The notes under the pieces: generated by a model
The model's input: only the letters and a program-made list of their open reading frames with translations
Databases searched by the model: none
Told to the model about the DNA's origin: nothing
Source: Dyella sp. BiH032
Lineage (GTDB): Bacteria > Pseudomonadota > Gammaproteobacteria > Xanthomonadales > Rhodanobacteraceae
Assembly (NCBI RefSeq): GCF_031954525.1
Contig: NZ_CP134867.1
Coordinates: 2,170,001-2,234,000 of the forward strand
Direction of reading: 5' to 3'
Length of the DNA stretch: 64,000 nt
Program-made: the position numbers and the translations under genes
Shown: one piece after another, positions 37,990 through 51,741 of the stretch
Layout of the letters: every line of letters begins with the position of its first letter
How positions within the stretch are numbered: the stretch's first letter is position 1

Positions 37990-39468
37990 TCAGGCGGCGG
38001 GCTTGCGCAGCTTGCTGTGCGAGTAGCCGTAGAGGAAGTAGATCACCTGGCCGATGGCGATCCAGGTGAGCATCCAGCGCCAGTGCTCCAGGAACGATTG
38101 CAGGAACAGCGCCATGCAGGCGAGCGCGCCGAGCGGGCAGACGATCCACGGCACCGGCACGCGGAAGGAGCGCGGCAGCTCGGGACGGGTATAGCGCAGC
38201 ACCAGCACGCCGACGCACACGGTGGCGAAGGCCAGCAGGGTACCCATGGCCACCATTTCGCCCAGCACGCCGATGTTGAACAGGCCGCCCAGCGTCGCGG
38301 CGAGCACGCCCACCACGACGGTGCCGACGTGCGGTGTGCGGTACTTCGGATGGATGCGGCCGAACAGCGGCGGGATGAGGCCGTCGCGCGCCATCGAGTA
38401 GAAGATGCGCGGCTGGCCCATCAGCATCACCAGGATCACCGAGCTCAGGCCGGTGACGGCGCCGATCACCACGATGATCTGCAGCCAGTGCAGGGTCGGG
38501 TAGTTGTCCAGCGCGGTGGAGACCGGCTCCGGCGTGCCCAGCAGGCGGAAATCGGCGATGCCGGTGAGGATGCCGGACACGATGATGTACAGGACCGTGC
38601 AGAGAATCAGCGAGCCGATGATGCCGATCGGCATGTCGCGCTGCGGGTTCTTCGCCTCGGCGGCGGCGGTGGAGACCGCGTCGAAGCCGATGTAGGAGAA
38701 GAACACGATGGCCGCCGCGCGGCCCACGCCGGCCCAGCCGTACTTGGACGGGCCTTCGGAGGCGGGAATGAAGGGATGCCAGTTGTCCGGATTCACGTAC
38801 TTCGCCGCGAAGGCGATGAACAGCAGGATCACCGTCACCTTGATCGCCACGATGATCGAGTTCACGAAGGCCGACTGGGTGATGCCCACGTAGCACAGGC
38901 CGGTGATCGCCGCGATGATCGCCACGGCCGGCAGGTTGATGAACATGCCGGTGGCCTGGATATGGCCGTCGACGACCGTGAAGGGGGCTGCGGCGAGCAC
39001 CTGCGGCAGCGAGACGTCATGGCCGATCCAGCCGCTGATCAGCGAGAGCAGCTTGTTGAAGTAGCCCGACCAGCCGGCCGCCACGGTGGCGACCGTGAAC
39101 AGGTATTCCAGTACCAGGCTCCAGCCGACGAACCAGGCGACGTATTCGCCCAGCGTGGCGTAAGAGTAGGAGTAGGCGCTGCCGGACACCGGCAGCATCG
39201 CCGAGAACTCGGCATAGCAGAGGGCGGCGAGGGCGCAGGCGATGCCCGCGAAGACGAAGCTCAGCACGATGGCCGGGCCGGCATGCTCGGCGGCCGCCTG
39301 TCCGGTGATGACGAAGATACCTGCACCGATGATCGCGCCGATGCCCAGCATGATGAGGTGTCGCGCGGTCAGGGCGCGTTTGAGGGTGGCCTCGCCATGC
39401 GCTCCGTCATCCGGGAGCTCGGCGGACGCAGGAGATATCTGCGTCGTCGCAAACAGGTTTTTCAGCAT
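37990..39468 (-). CDS. APC superfamily amino acid permease, paralogue of the downstream gene
   Basis: The 492-residue product shares blocks with its neighbour: GIGAIIGAGIFVITGQAAAEHAGPA, LCYAEFSAMLPVSGSAYSYSYATLGEY, NWHPFIPASEGPSKYGW and GFDAVSTAAAEAKNPQRDMP (quoted in parts). It again has 12 predicted membrane segments. The ATG at 39468 follows AGGGGGG. An upstream in-frame extension to 39660 overlaps the Nudix gene start and is not protein-like. The tandem arrangement suggests a duplication followed by divergence of specificity. Confidence 0.9.
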   Translation of the reverse strand: MLKNLFATTQISPASAELPDDGAHGEATLKRALTARHLIMLGIGAIIGAGIFVITGQAAAEHAGPAIVLSFVFAGIACALAALCYAEFSAMLPVSGSAYSYSYATLGEYVAWFVGWSLVLEYLFTVATVAAGWSGYFNKLLSLISGWIGHDVSLPQVLAAAPFTVVDGHIQATGMFINLPAVAIIAAITGLCYVGITQSAFVNSIIVAIKVTVILLFIAFAAKYVNPDNWHPFIPASEGPSKYGWAGVGRAAAIVFFSYIGFDAVSTAAAEAKNPQRDMPIGIIGSLILCTVLYIIVSGILTGIADFRLLGTPEPVSTALDNYPTLHWLQIIVVIGAVTGLSSVILVMLMGQPRIFYSMARDGLIPPLFGRIHPKYRTPHVGTVVVGVLAATLGGLFNIGVLGEMVAMGTLLAFATVCVGVLVLRYTRPELPRSFRVPVPWIVCPLGALACMALFLQSFLEHWRWMLTWIAIGQVIYFLYGYSHSKLRKPAA

Positions 39469-39637
39469 GGGTTCCCCCCTCCGGGAATGGCTGCTCGTCG
39501 TTTTGGAAAAGCTTGTATGGAAAGGCTTTCGGAGCCGCGGCCGGGCATGTGCGGACGCGGAAGCATCGAACCTTAGCGGAGGGATGGGAGGGGTACAAGT
39601 CGCGCCGCAGCTATGATGGCGGCTTCGTCGTTTTCCT

Positions 39638-40210
39638 ATGTCACAAGTCATGCAAGACATTTTTCATGCCCTGGCCGCTCACTTTGGCCGCTACGCCGAG
39701 CGTCATCCGGAAGAACATGCGGAGGCCGATCGATTCCTGGCCTTCCTGCACTCGGCGCCCACGGTGTTCGAGCGTGCCCACGCGGTAGGGCATTTCACCG
39801 GATCGGCCTGGCTGGTCAGCGCGGACGGCGAGCGGATCCTGCTGACCCACCATCGGAAGCTCGGCCGCTGGCTGCAACTGGGTGGCCATGCCGATGGCGA
39901 TGCCGACCTGGCGCGGGTGGCGCTGCGGGAGGCCGAGGAGGAGTCCGGCCTGGTGCAATTGGAAGTCGAACCGGTGCCGTTCGACATCGACTGCCACTGG
40001 ATTCCGGAACGCGGCCATGAACCCGGCCATTTCCATTACGACGTGCGTTACGTGGTGCGTGCCACCGGCAGCGAAGACTTCGCGGTGAGCGAGGAATCGC
40101 TCGCCCTGGCCTGGAAGCCGATCGCCGACATCGCGGCCGATCCGGCTTCCGATCCGTCCCTGCGGCGCATGGCGGCGAAGTGGCTGCGCCGCCGCGAGAT
40201 GCCTGAGTAG
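39638..40210 (+). CDS. Nudix hydrolase with atypical box
   Basis: The 190-residue protein has a Nudix fold segment at residues 83-105: G83, then R97-E98-x-x-E101-E102-x-G104-L105. The Glu expected six residues after the first Gly is Ala89. The REUxEExGU helix with its metal-binding Glu residues is intact, so hydrolase activity is still possible. The N-terminal helical region (IFHALAAHFGRYAERHP) precedes the core. Substrate unknown. An alternative start is Met5 (39650). Convergent with the dioxygenase gene, 3 nt apart. Confidence 0.82.
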   Translation: MSQVMQDIFHALAAHFGRYAERHPEEHAEADRFLAFLHSAPTVFERAHAVGHFTGSAWLVSADGERILLTHHRKLGRWLQLGGHADGDADLARVALREAEEESGLVQLEVEPVPFDIDCHWIPERGHEPGHFHYDVRYVVRATGSEDFAVSEESLALAWKPIADIAADPASDPSLRRMAAKWLRRREMPE

Positions 40211-40213
40211 AGG

Positions 40214-40738
40214 TCAGTCGCCGTACTTGGCGGGCGCGGGGTGCAGCGTGCCGCACTGCGGGCAAGTGCGTGCCTTGCGCGAGCGGTAGAAGCGTTCGAA
40301 CACGGGCGGAAAGTCGTGCTCGATGCTTTCGAGCGTGAAGTATTCCTCGTACAGCTTGTGGTTGCACTGCTGGCAGAACCACATCAGGCCGTCTTTTTCG
40401 CCGGCGAGGCGGCGGCGCTCGATCACCAGGCCGATCGAGTCGGGCATGCGCTGCGGCGAGTGCGGCACGCGCGGCGGCAGGTAGAACACCTGGCCCGCGC
40501 GGATCGGAATGTCGCGCGCCGCGCCGTCGTCCTGCACCTTCAGCACCATCTCGCCTTCGAGCTGGTAGAAGAACTCCGGGCCTTCGTCGTAGTGGTAGTC
40601 GGTGCGCGCGTTCGGGCCGCCCACGATCATCACGATGAAATCGCCGTCGACGATGCATTTGTTGCCCACCGGCGGCTTGAGCAGGTGGCGGTGTTCGTCG
40701 ATCCAGCGTTGCAGGTCCAGCGGCGGCGTGAGGGCCAT
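40214..40738 (-). CDS. nbaC: 3-hydroxyanthranilate 3,4-dioxygenase
   Basis: This enzyme opens the ring of 3-hydroxyanthranilate in the kynurenine pathway, leading to quinolinate and NAD or to tryptophan breakdown. The 174-residue cupin has the iron ligands His49 and Glu55 ([12 protein letters not shown]) and His93 (RVPHSPQR). A second, rubredoxin-like metal site is formed by Cys122, Cys125, Cys159 and Cys162 (CQQC and CPQC), as in bacterial homologues. No other kynurenine-pathway gene is present in the window. Confidence 0.94.
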   Translation of the reverse strand: MALTPPLDLQRWIDEHRHLLKPPVGNKCIVDGDFIVMIVGGPNARTDYHYDEGPEFFYQLEGEMVLKVQDDGAARDIPIRAGQVFYLPPRVPHSPQRMPDSIGLVIERRRLAGEKDGLMWFCQQCNHKLYEEYFTLESIEHDFPPVFERFYRSRKARTCPQCGTLHPAPAKYGD

Positions 40739-40788
40739 GGCGGAAAGGCTTGGATGAGGTCCGGCTACGTTAGCACCGTTCGCCGCGC

Positions 40789-40815
40789 CGTCATCCCGGC
40801 GTTGCCGGGACGACG
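40789..40815. repeat. REP-like palindrome CGTCATCCCGGC type
   Basis: CGTCATCCCGGC and GCCGGGACGACG form a 12-bp stem with one mismatch around GTT, between nbaC and parE. A related CGTCATTCC sequence occurs at about 16543. This is a common form of extragenic palindrome in proteobacterial chromosomes; no U-tract is present. Confidence 0.6.
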
Positions 40816-40846
40816 TTTCTGCTGGACTGGAGCGCCGAGGAGCGCT

Positions 40847-42736
40847 TCAGACCTCCAGCGTCGCCAGATCGCCCTTTTCTTCCAGCCACGCCTTGCGATC
40901 GCTTGCGCGCTTCTTTGCCAGCAGCATGTCCATCAGCTTCGCCGTGCCATCGCCGTCGTCCACGGTGAGCTGCACTAGGCGGCGCGTGTCGGGGTGGATG
41001 GTGGACTCGCGCAGCTGCGCCGGGTTCATCTCGCCCAGGCCCTTGAAGCGGGTGGTGCTGACCTGGCCTTTCATCTTTTCGCGCTCGATGCGCGCGAGCA
41101 GCGCGGCCTTCTCGTTCTCGTCGAGGCAGTAGAAGACCTGCTTGCCCACGTCCACGCGGAACAGCGGCGGCATCGCCACGAACACGTGGCCGTCACGTAC
41201 CAGGGCCGGGAAGTGGCGCAGGAAAAGTGCGCTCAGCAAGGTGGCGATGTGCAGGCCATCGGAGTCCGCGTCGGCGAGGATGATGACTTTGCCGTAGCGC
41301 AGGCCGCTGAGGTCGTCCTTGCCCGGGTCGCAGCCGATCGCCACCGCGAGGTTGTGCACTTCTTCCGAGCCCAGCACCGAACCGGATTCGACTTCCCAGG
41401 TGTTCAGGATCTTGCCGCGCAGCGGCAGGATGGCCTGGAACTCCTTGTCGCGCGCCTGCTTGGCGCTGCCGCCGGCCGAGTCGCCCTCCACCAGGAATAG
41501 CTCGGTGCGGGTGAGGTCCGTGGCCGTGCAGTCGGCGAGCTTGCCGGGCAGGGCGGGGCCCTGGGTGATCTTCTTGCGGACGACCTGCTTGGAGGCCTTC
41601 AGGCGTGCGCTGGCGCGTTCGATCGCCAGCTGCGCGATGCGCTCGCCCAGTTCGACGTTCTGGTTCAGCCACAGGCTGAAGGCGTCGTGCACCACGCCTT
41701 CGACCAGCGCCGCGGCGTTGCGCGAGGACAGGCGCTCCTTGGTCTGGCCGGCGAACTGCGGGTCCTGCAGCTTGGCGGAGAGCACGAAGGACAGGCGCTC
41801 CCACACGTCTTCCGGCGCCAGCTTCACGCCGCGCGGCAGCAGGTTGCGGATATCGCAGAACTCGCGCACGGCATTGGTCAGGCCGCTGCGCAGGCCGTTG
41901 ACGTGCGTGCCGCCCTGGGCGGTGGGAATCAGGTTGACGTAGCTTTCCTGGACCAGCTCGCCTTCTGGTAGCCAGGCCAGGGCGACGTCCAGGCCTTCGG
42001 TATCACGCTGCACGTGATGCACGAACAGTTCGGCCGGCAGCGCGTCGGCGCTGTCCAGCTCGCCGCGCAGGTAGTCGCGCAGGCCGTCCTCGTAATGCCA
42101 CTCGCTCACTTCGCCGGTGGCTTCGTCGGTGAGTTTCACGTTCAGGCCGGCGCACAGTACGGCTTTGGCGCGCAGCAGGTGCTTCAGCTTGGACAGCGAG
42201 ATCTTCGGCGAATCGAAGTACTTCGGGTCGGGCCAGAAGCGCACCGTGGTGCCGGTCTTCTTCTTCGGCACGCTGCCGATCACTTCCAGCTCGCTGGCCC
42301 GGTCGCCGTGCTCGAAGGCCATGCGGTGTTCGCTGCCGTCGCGGCGGATCGTCACTTCCACCCGGGTGGACAGCGCATTCACCACCGAGACGCCCACGCC
42401 GTGCAGGCCGCCGGAGAAGTTGTAGTTCTTGCCGGAGAACTTACCGCCCGCGTGCAGGCGGGTGAGGATCAGCTCCACGCCAGGAATGCCTTCTTCCGGG
42501 TGGATGTCCACCGGCATGCCGCGGCCGTCGTCGGTGACCTCGACCGAGCCGTCCGTGTGGACCACGACCTGGATGGCGCTGGCGTGGCCGGCGAGGGCCT
42601 CGTCCACCGAGTTGTCGATGACTTCCTGCGCCAAGTGGTTCGGGCGGCTGGTGTCCGTATACATGCCCGGCCGGCGCTTGACCGGGTCCAGGCCTGAGAG
42701 GACTTCAATGTCTGCGGCGTTGTAGCGACTGCTCAT
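40847..42736 (-). CDS. parE: DNA topoisomerase IV subunit B
   Basis: ParE is the ATPase subunit of topoisomerase IV, which unlinks daughter chromosomes with ParC. The 629-residue protein has the GHKL ATPase motifs VIDNSVDEALAG, VTDDGRGMPVD and GGLHGVGVSVVNALS. The TOPRIM domain contains LVEGDSAGGSAKQARD and ILADADSDGLHIATLL, and the C-terminal part TTRFKGLGEMNPAQLRES is conserved. The length suits ParE rather than the longer GyrB of this group. The ATG at 42736 gives a standard N-terminus (MSSRYNAADIEVL). Confidence 0.96.
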   Translation of the reverse strand: MSSRYNAADIEVLSGLDPVKRRPGMYTDTSRPNHLAQEVIDNSVDEALAGHASAIQVVVHTDGSVEVTDDGRGMPVDIHPEEGIPGVELILTRLHAGGKFSGKNYNFSGGLHGVGVSVVNALSTRVEVTIRRDGSEHRMAFEHGDRASELEVIGSVPKKKTGTTVRFWPDPKYFDSPKISLSKLKHLLRAKAVLCAGLNVKLTDEATGEVSEWHYEDGLRDYLRGELDSADALPAELFVHHVQRDTEGLDVALAWLPEGELVQESYVNLIPTAQGGTHVNGLRSGLTNAVREFCDIRNLLPRGVKLAPEDVWERLSFVLSAKLQDPQFAGQTKERLSSRNAAALVEGVVHDAFSLWLNQNVELGERIAQLAIERASARLKASKQVVRKKITQGPALPGKLADCTATDLTRTELFLVEGDSAGGSAKQARDKEFQAILPLRGKILNTWEVESGSVLGSEEVHNLAVAIGCDPGKDDLSGLRYGKVIILADADSDGLHIATLLSALFLRHFPALVRDGHVFVAMPPLFRVDVGKQVFYCLDENEKAALLARIEREKMKGQVSTTRFKGLGEMNPAQLRESTIHPDTRRLVQLTVDDGDGTAKLMDMLLAKKRASDRKAWLEEKGDLATLEV

Positions 42737-42839
42737 GCTCGGCGGTTTCAGGGAGAGGGTCCGGGGGAGTCAAGCGCGGGAGCATGGGGTGGCCGACGGG
42801 AGAGGTCAAGCCGACAGGTAGCCTGGCGCCGCGGCGGCC

Positions 42840-44639
42840 TTACAGCGGCGCGCAATGCCGCTCCAGCCAGACCAGGTCCGCACCTTCCAGCAGCGGGCTG
42901 AGTGCGGCGCGCACCTTGGCGTGGTAGTCGTCCAGCCAGGCCCGTTCCTCCGGATTGAGCAGCCCCGGCTCCAGCGCGCGGCGATCGAACGGGCAGAGCG
43001 TAAGCGTCTCGAAGGCGAAGAACTCACCGAACTCGGTCTGGTCCGCCTCGACCACGACCGCCAGATTCTCGTGGCGGATGCCGTGCCGGTCCGGTTTGTA
43101 CACGCCCGGCTCGATGGACGTGATCATGCCCGGCTCCAGGGCATGAAGCGCGGTGCCGGGCACAGGCGGCCGGATGCTCTGCGGCCCTTCGTGCACGTTG
43201 AGGAAGTAGCCCACGCCATGGCCGGTACCGTGCCCATAGTCCAGGCCGGAGGCCCACAGCGGTGCGCGGGCCAGTGCGTCCAGCTGCGGGCCGCTGGCTC
43301 CCTTCGGGAAGCGGGCGCGGGACAGCGCGATCAGCCCCTTCATTACCAGGGTGGAGTCGCGGCGCTGCTCGGCGGTGGTCGGGCCCAGGCCCAGCACGCG
43401 GGTCACGTCGGTGGTGCCACCCAGATACTGCCCGCCGGAATCCACCAGCAGCAGGCCCAGCGGCTTGAGCGTGCTGTGGCTCTCCGGCGTGGCGCGGTAA
43501 TGGGGCAGGGCGCCGTTGGCCTGGTAGCCGGCAATGGTGGCGAAGCTTTCGCCGATGAAATCGGGTTGGGACGAACGCTCTTCGCGCAGCAGCGCTTCGA
43601 CGTCCAGTTCCGTCTGCGTCATGCCGGCGGCCAGGCGCTCCTCCAGCCGGCGGAACGCCCGGACCAGGGCCGCGCCATCGCGGCGCATCGCCTCGCGCAC
43701 GTGATCCAGCTCGCCGGCGCTCTTGCGCGCCTTGAGCAAAGTGGACGGATTGGCGGCTTCGACCCGGCGTACGGCGGGGGGAATGGCGTCGGCGATGACG
43801 CTGGCGACGCGATGGGCGTCCAGCAGCAGGGTGTCGCCGGCGCGCAGCTCGCCCAGGGCATCGGCGATGGTGGCGTAGTTCGCGATGCGCACGTCGTCGG
43901 CGGCGAGCGCGGCGACCAGCGTGTCAGTGAGCTTGCGCCGGTCGACGAACAAGGTGGCCGGGCCGTCGGCGGCGACCAGCAGGTGCGCCAGGAAGACCGG
44001 GTTGCATTCGACATCGCTGCCGCGCAGGTTGGTCAGCCAGGCAATGTCGTCCAGGCTCGATACCAGGTGATGCGAGGCTCCGTGCTTGCGCATGGCCGTG
44101 CGCAGGCGGGCGAGCTTGTCCGCCCGGGTGATGCAGGCATAGCGGATCGGGTGTTCCACCACCGGTGCCACGGGCAGGGGCGGGCGGTCCGTCCAGATGG
44201 CGCCGGGCAGGTCGAGGTCCGTGCGCAACCGGGCGCCGGTGGACGCGAAGCGCCGGTCGATCAGTTCGCGGGTTGCCAGCGGAAGGCTGTCGCCAGCCAC
44301 CGCCAGGGTCTGACCGTCGCCCAGGTGCTGGCGCAGCCACTCCAGGTGCTCGGAGGCCTGCGAGGGGCGCTGACGCATCAGTTCGATGCCCGTACCGGCG
44401 AGCTGCCGTTCGGCCTGCGCGAAGTAGCGCGAGTCGGTCCACAGCCCGGCCTGGTCCGGCGTGACGATCAGGAGGCCGGCCGAGCCGGTGAATCCGGACA
44501 GCCAGGCGCGGGCCTGCCAGTGGTCGGGCAGGTACTCGGACATGTGCGGATCGGCGCTGGGGATGAGGCAGGCATCCACGCCGTGGCGACGCATGGCCTC
44601 ACGCAAAAGGGCAAGGCGGGAAGGAATGGGGTGGCTCAT
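42840..44639 (-). CDS. Aminopeptidase P family (M24B) Xaa-Pro peptidase
   Basis: The 599-residue protein has two creatinase-like N-terminal domains (PSADPHMSEYLPDHW, LWTDSRYFAQAERQL) and a C-terminal pita-bread catalytic domain. Metal ligands are visible as Asp in LLLVDSGGQY and TTDVTRVL, His in YGHGTGHGVGYFLNVHEGP, and Glu in SIEPGVYK and HENLAVVVE. The three-domain, about 600-residue form matches the large aminopeptidase P class that removes N-terminal residues before proline. No signal peptide is seen, so it is cytosolic. Divergent from pyrG. Confidence 0.92.
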   Translation of the reverse strand: MSHPIPSRLALLREAMRRHGVDACLIPSADPHMSEYLPDHWQARAWLSGFTGSAGLLIVTPDQAGLWTDSRYFAQAERQLAGTGIELMRQRPSQASEHLEWLRQHLGDGQTLAVAGDSLPLATRELIDRRFASTGARLRTDLDLPGAIWTDRPPLPVAPVVEHPIRYACITRADKLARLRTAMRKHGASHHLVSSLDDIAWLTNLRGSDVECNPVFLAHLLVAADGPATLFVDRRKLTDTLVAALAADDVRIANYATIADALGELRAGDTLLLDAHRVASVIADAIPPAVRRVEAANPSTLLKARKSAGELDHVREAMRRDGAALVRAFRRLEERLAAGMTQTELDVEALLREERSSQPDFIGESFATIAGYQANGALPHYRATPESHSTLKPLGLLLVDSGGQYLGGTTDVTRVLGLGPTTAEQRRDSTLVMKGLIALSRARFPKGASGPQLDALARAPLWASGLDYGHGTGHGVGYFLNVHEGPQSIRPPVPGTALHALEPGMITSIEPGVYKPDRHGIRHENLAVVVEADQTEFGEFFAFETLTLCPFDRRALEPGLLNPEERAWLDDYHAKVRAALSPLLEGADLVWLERHCAPL

Positions 44640-44724
44640 CCGTTCATGCTAGCAGTCGGCGTGGAGCTGGTCCGTGGCATGCGACGGCAGGACTCGGCGG
44701 ACAGTTCGACGGCAGGTTCGATGA

Positions 44725-48718
<3,994 letters not shown>

Positions 48719-48737
48719 CGGCATCCGTCCCTAGGCC

Positions 48738-49073
48738 ATGCTGCGCTGGATCGCTCTCATCCTGCTGCTCGTGCTGATCGGTCTGCAGGTAAAGCTGTGG
48801 ACCGGCAACGGCGGCGTGCACGAGGTAGAAACCCTGCGCGCCGCCGTGAAGAAACAGACCGAGGACAACCAGCGCCTGCTCCAGCGCAATCAGGCGCTGG
48901 GCGCGGACGTCGACGATCTCAAGCATGGCGAACAGGCGGTGGAAGCGCGAGCGCGCGGGGAGCTGGGCCTGATCAAGCCCGGCGAGACCTTCTACCAGGT
49001 GGTCGAGCAGCAGCCGGGCGCCGCATCCAGCGCCCCTGCGCCGCCGGCTGCCAGCGGCAGCAGCGGGCCCTGA
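48738..49073 (+). CDS. ftsB: Cell division protein FtsB
   Basis: FtsB is a small bitopic membrane protein of the divisome that bridges FtsL and FtsQ. The 111-residue product has an N-terminal membrane helix (WIALILLLVLIGLQVKLW), then a leucine-zipper coiled coil (VETLRAAVKKQTEDNQRLLQRN), and RARGELGLIKPGETFYQVVE typical of the family. A short Ala/Ser/Pro tail follows. It lies between eno and ispD, 1 nt before the latter, as in many gammaproteobacteria. Confidence 0.95.
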   Translation: MLRWIALILLLVLIGLQVKLWTGNGGVHEVETLRAAVKKQTEDNQRLLQRNQALGADVDDLKHGEQAVEARARGELGLIKPGETFYQVVEQQPGAASSAPAPPAASGSSGP

Positions 49074-49074
49074 C

Positions 49075-49764
49075 ATGACTTCCCTGTGGTGCGTAGTGCC
49101 GGCCGCCGGGCGCGGGGCGCGGGTCGGCGGAGACATCCCCAAACAATACCTGCCGCTGGCCGGCGAACCGCTGATCCGGCACACGCTGGAACGGCTGGCC
49201 GCACACCCGCGCATCGCCGGCCTGATGGTGGTGCTGGGTGCCGGGGACGAACGGTGGCCTGGATGGGACCGGCTCGCCGGCAAACCCGTGCGTACCGCTA
49301 TCGGCGGGGCCGAGCGCTGCGATTCCGTGCTCGCCGGCCTGCATGCCCTGCCTCCCGAGGTGGCGCCGGATGCATTCGTTCTGGTCCACGACGCCGCGCG
49401 CCCTTGCGTGCGCACGGCCGACATCGAGCGCCTGATCGACCTGGCCACGCCGGCGGGCGGCGGGCTGCTGGGGGCGCCGTTGCGCGACACGCTCAAGCGT
49501 GCCGATGCCTCGGGGCGCAGTCTCGCCACCGAGCCGCGCGAGGAGCGCTGGCGCGCCTTCACTCCGCAGATGTTCCGCCGTGGTGAACTGGCGGAAGCAT
49601 TGCGCGCGGCAGCGGCTGCCGGCCTCAAGGTTAGCGACGAGGCGATGGCGATGGAGCGCGCGGGCTTTGCCCCGTTGCTCGTCGAAGGCGCCGAGGACAA
49701 TATCAAGGTCACGACGGCCGCCGATTTCGCGCTGGCCGAGTTCCTGCTGAGCAAGACGACGTGA
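49075..49764 (+). CDS. ispD: 2-C-methyl-D-erythritol 4-phosphate cytidylyltransferase
   Basis: IspD attaches CMP to methylerythritol phosphate in the MEP isoprenoid pathway. The 229-residue protein has the CTP-binding loop [55 protein letters not shown] (conserved Lys/Arg region) and [14 protein letters not shown], plus the C-terminal [16 protein letters not shown]. It is followed by ispF 13 nt later, the next but one enzyme of the pathway. Confidence 0.95.
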   Translation: MTSLWCVVPAAGRGARVGGDIPKQYLPLAGEPLIRHTLERLAAHPRIAGLMVVLGAGDERWPGWDRLAGKPVRTAIGGAERCDSVLAGLHALPPEVAPDAFVLVHDAARPCVRTADIERLIDLATPAGGGLLGAPLRDTLKRADASGRSLATEPREERWRAFTPQMFRRGELAEALRAAAAAGLKVSDEAMAMERAGFAPLLVEGAEDNIKVTTAADFALAEFLLSKTT

Positions 49765-49777
49765 GGATGGACAGCGC

Positions 49778-50254
49778 ATGATGCGGATCGGCCAGGGCTA
49801 CGACGTACACGCTTTCGGCGATGGCGACCACGTCATGCTGGGCGGCGTGCGCGTGCCGCACAGCCGCGGCGTCATCGCTCATTCCGACGGCGACGTGGTG
49901 ATCCACGCCCTGTGCGATGCGATCTTCGGGGCCCTCGCGCTGGGCGACATCGGGCGTCACTTCCCGCCGTCGCAGGAACGCTGGCGCCATGCGGAAAGCC
50001 GCCTGTTCCTGCGCCACGCCTACGCGCTGATGCGCGAACGCGGCTATGCGATCGGCAACGTGGACGTCACAGTGATCTGCGAGGCTCCGAAGGTCGGCCC
50101 GCACGCCCAGGCCATGCGCGAGCTTCTGGCGGAAGACCTGCACTGCGACCTCGACCGCGTGAGCATCAAGGCCACCACGACCGAGCAACTGGGCTTCACC
50201 GGCCGCGGCGAAGGCATCGCCGCCCAGGCCTGCGCGCTGCTGGTCCTGGCATGA
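49778..50254 (+). CDS. ispF: 2-C-methyl-D-erythritol 2,4-cyclodiphosphate synthase
   Basis: IspF forms the cyclic diphosphate intermediate of the MEP pathway. The 158-residue protein has [15 protein letters not shown] (Asp and His zinc ligands), [31 protein letters not shown] (quoted in parts) with the third His ligand, [13 protein letters not shown] and [19 protein letters not shown]. The start has two adjacent ATG codons (49778 and 49781). It overlaps mgtE by ATGA at 50251-50254. Confidence 0.95.
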   Translation: MMRIGQGYDVHAFGDGDHVMLGGVRVPHSRGVIAHSDGDVVIHALCDAIFGALALGDIGRHFPPSQERWRHAESRLFLRHAYALMRERGYAIGNVDVTVICEAPKVGPHAQAMRELLAEDLHCDLDRVSIKATTTEQLGFTGRGEGIAAQACALLVLA

Positions 50255-51693
50255 GCGAGGCGGAGGTCCGCGGCTCCGCCAACCGGCTGCACGAGCAGCT
50301 GGAGCACATCATCGAACTGCTGCGCCGGCACAAGCTGGTGGAGCAGGTCGCGCATGCGCAGCACGGCCCGCACCAGGAGCTGGTCGACAACCTGCTGCAC
50401 CGCCAGCACCTGTCGGAATTGCAGCGCCAGCTCGACGGCCTGCACCCGGCCGACATCGCCTACATCCTCGAAGCCCTGCCGCTGGAAGACCGCCTGACGG
50501 TCTGGCAGCTGGTGAAGGCCGATCGCGACGGCGAGATCCTGCTCGAAGTCTCGGACGCGGTCCGCGAATCCCTGATCGCGGACATGGACCAGGGCGAAAT
50601 CCTCGCCGCGGTGGAACCGCTGGAGGCCGACGAGCTGGCCGACCTGGTGGAGGACCTGCCGACCGAGGTGCTGCCCGAGCTGATGGCCAGCCTCGACGCG
50701 CAGCAGCGCGAGCAGCTGCAGTCGGCCCTGTCCTGGAAGGAGGACCAGGTCGGTGCGCTGATGGACTTCGAGATGGTCACCATCCGCGAGGACGTCAGTC
50801 TCGAAGTCGTACTGCGCTACTTGCGCCGCTTCGACGAGCTCCCGGCGCAGACCGACAAGCTGTTCGTCGTGAACTACGAGAACGTGCTCACCGGCGTGCT
50901 GCCGCTGCATTGGCTGCTGGTCAACTCGCCGGAAAGGATGGTGAGCGAGGTGATGGCGCCGGATGTGAATACCTTCCACCCGGCCGACGATGTCTACGAA
51001 GTCGCCCAGGCGTTCGAGCGCTACGACCTGGTGACGGCGCCGGTGGTGGACGACAGCAGTCATCTGATCGGCCGCATCACCATCGATGCGATGGTCGACG
51101 TGATCCGCGAGGAAAGCGAGAGCGAGGCGCTGAGCCGTGGCGGCCTGCGCGAGGAAGAAGACATCTTCGCCTCGGTATGGAAGTCGGTGCGCAACCGCTG
51201 GGCGTGGCTGGCCATCAACCTGGTGACGGCCTTCATCGCGTCGCGCGTGATCGGCCTGTTCGAAGGCTCGATCCAGCGGCTGGTGGCGCTGGCCACGCTG
51301 ATGCCGATCGTCGCCGGCATCGGCGGCAACTCCGGCAACCAGACCATCACTATGATCGTGCGCGCACTGGCGCTGGACCAGATCACCACGGACAGCGCCA
51401 GGCGCCTGTGGCGCAAGGAAATGGGCGTGGCGCTGGCGAACGGTCTGGTGTGGGGCGGCGTGATCGGCGTGGTGGCCTGGGCGCTCTACGGCAATGTTTC
51501 GCTGGGCCTGGTCATGACCGCGGCGATGACCCTCAATCTGCTGCTCGCGGCGTTCTGCGGCGTGGGCATCCCGATGCTGATGGCCCGTGCGGGACGCGAT
51601 CCTGCGCTGGGTTCCAGCGTATTGATCACCGCCATGACGGACAGCGGCGGCTTCTTCATCTTCCTCGGGCTGGCGACGCTGTTCCTGGTCTAA
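50251..51693 (+). CDS. mgtE: Magnesium transporter MgtE
   Basis: MgtE is a Mg2+-gated magnesium channel/transporter. The 480-residue protein has the N domain of helical repeats ([40 protein letters not shown]), two CBS domains ([21 protein letters not shown] and [22 protein letters not shown]), and five C-terminal membrane segments starting [19 protein letters not shown]. The pore signature is [14 protein letters not shown]. It overlaps ispF by 4 nt; its presence in the isoprenoid cluster is positional rather than functional. Confidence 0.94.
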   Translation: MSEAEVRGSANRLHEQLEHIIELLRRHKLVEQVAHAQHGPHQELVDNLLHRQHLSELQRQLDGLHPADIAYILEALPLEDRLTVWQLVKADRDGEILLEVSDAVRESLIADMDQGEILAAVEPLEADELADLVEDLPTEVLPELMASLDAQQREQLQSALSWKEDQVGALMDFEMVTIREDVSLEVVLRYLRRFDELPAQTDKLFVVNYENVLTGVLPLHWLLVNSPERMVSEVMAPDVNTFHPADDVYEVAQAFERYDLVTAPVVDDSSHLIGRITIDAMVDVIREESESEALSRGGLREEEDIFASVWKSVRNRWAWLAINLVTAFIASRVIGLFEGSIQRLVALATLMPIVAGIGGNSGNQTITMIVRALALDQITTDSARRLWRKEMGVALANGLVWGGVIGVVAWALYGNVSLGLVMTAAMTLNLLLAAFCGVGIPMLMARAGRDPALGSSVLITAMTDSGGFFIFLGLATLFLV

Positions 51694-51697
51694 CGTG

Positions 51698-51718
51698 GCG
51701 CCGGCATCCGGCCGGCGC
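51698..51718 (+). terminator. Hairpin after mgtE
   Basis: GCGCCGGC and GCCGGCGC form a perfect 8-bp stem with a 5-nt loop, 4 nt after the mgtE stop. Only a weak T-containing stretch follows, so termination may be partial. Confidence 0.5.
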
Positions 51719-51741
51719 ATCCATCTTTCTGGTTCTTCCGC

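Noticed and set aside
36241..39576. Long plus-strand frames rich in His, Gln and Asp over the permease genes
   Set aside because: They are antisense to two well-defined permeases; the odd composition comes from complementing membrane-protein codons.
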